This document shows, in pieces, positions 13,009-13,043 of a DNA stretch of 13,043 nt (within the stretch, counting starts at the first letter, position 1; the number at the start of each line of letters is the position of its first letter). The notes beneath the pieces were generated by a model. The model searched no databases. It had not been told where the DNA came from and saw only the letters and a list, made by a program, of their open reading frames with translations. Position numbers and translations under genes: made by a program. This DNA is from Angelakisella sp. (lineage in GTDB: Bacteria; Bacillota; Clostridia; Oscillospirales; Ruminococcaceae), in contig JAHHTR010000054.1 in NCBI GenBank assembly GCA_020024515.1, forward strand, positions 1 to 13,043, given 5' to 3'.

Positions 13009-13043
13009 ATTTATTTATTATAATTAATAAAATCTATATATAC

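Noticed and set aside
1..13043. CRISPR arrays, rRNA genes, insertion sequences
   Set aside because: No regularly spaced repeats, no transposase motif and no rRNA-like conserved segments were seen on either strand.

Overview
The window is AT-rich DNA with TTGACA/TATAAT-type promoters, AGGAGG-type ribosome binding sites, CCA-encoding tRNA genes and U-tract terminators. Together with the gene families present (MsmX-type sugar ATPase, RarA, a CofE-like ligase, DUF4176, Cys-anchored lipoproteins), this points to a Gram-positive anaerobe of the class Clostridia (Bacillota), probably a gut-type Oscillospirales or Lachnospirales relative. The assignment is an inference from gene content, not from a marker gene.

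Layout. (1) Positions 1-1500 look like accessory DNA. The left edge holds the 5' end of a minus-strand gene that resembles the N-terminus of ArdA-type antirestriction proteins of mobile elements. Next to it, a near-perfect consensus promoter drives a three-gene plus-strand unit: a glycine-rich beta-type protein whose frame is broken at an A7 run, a DUF4176 protein (a family linked to type VII secretion and LXG toxins), and a small three-helix membrane protein. (2) At 1837-2127 two minus-strand tRNA-Leu genes (anticodons GAG, then CAG) share one promoter; they mark the border to ordinary chromosomal genes. (3) At 2261-6687 the minus strand carries housekeeping genes: a small P-loop NTPase of unknown role, glucose-6-phosphate isomerase, a lipoprotein with an NTF2-like domain, and the AAA+ ATPase RarA. 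(4) At 6932-8666 a short AraC-type regulator is divergent from an orphan MsmX/UgpC-like sugar ABC transporter ATPase. The intergenic region is rich in symmetrical elements: a 22-bp perfect palindrome, two 14-bp direct repeats 42 bp apart, and a 16-bp palindrome at the predicted transcription start. (5) At 8957-10147 a CofE-family gamma-glutamyl ligase homologue stands alone. (6) At 10261-12957 a large lipoprotein with tandem Ig-like repeats ends in a transglutaminase-like cysteine protease fold domain with intact Cys-His-Asp.

How the genes fit together. The AraC-type protein is the obvious candidate regulator of the MsmX-like ATPase, which by family knowledge would energise several sugar importers encoded elsewhere; glucose-6-phosphate isomerase lies downstream in sugar catabolism. 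The first module could be a small antibacterial effector/chaperone/immunity set, and it is the most likely place for undescribed biology. The remaining genes appear to be independent units, each with its own promoter and/or terminator.
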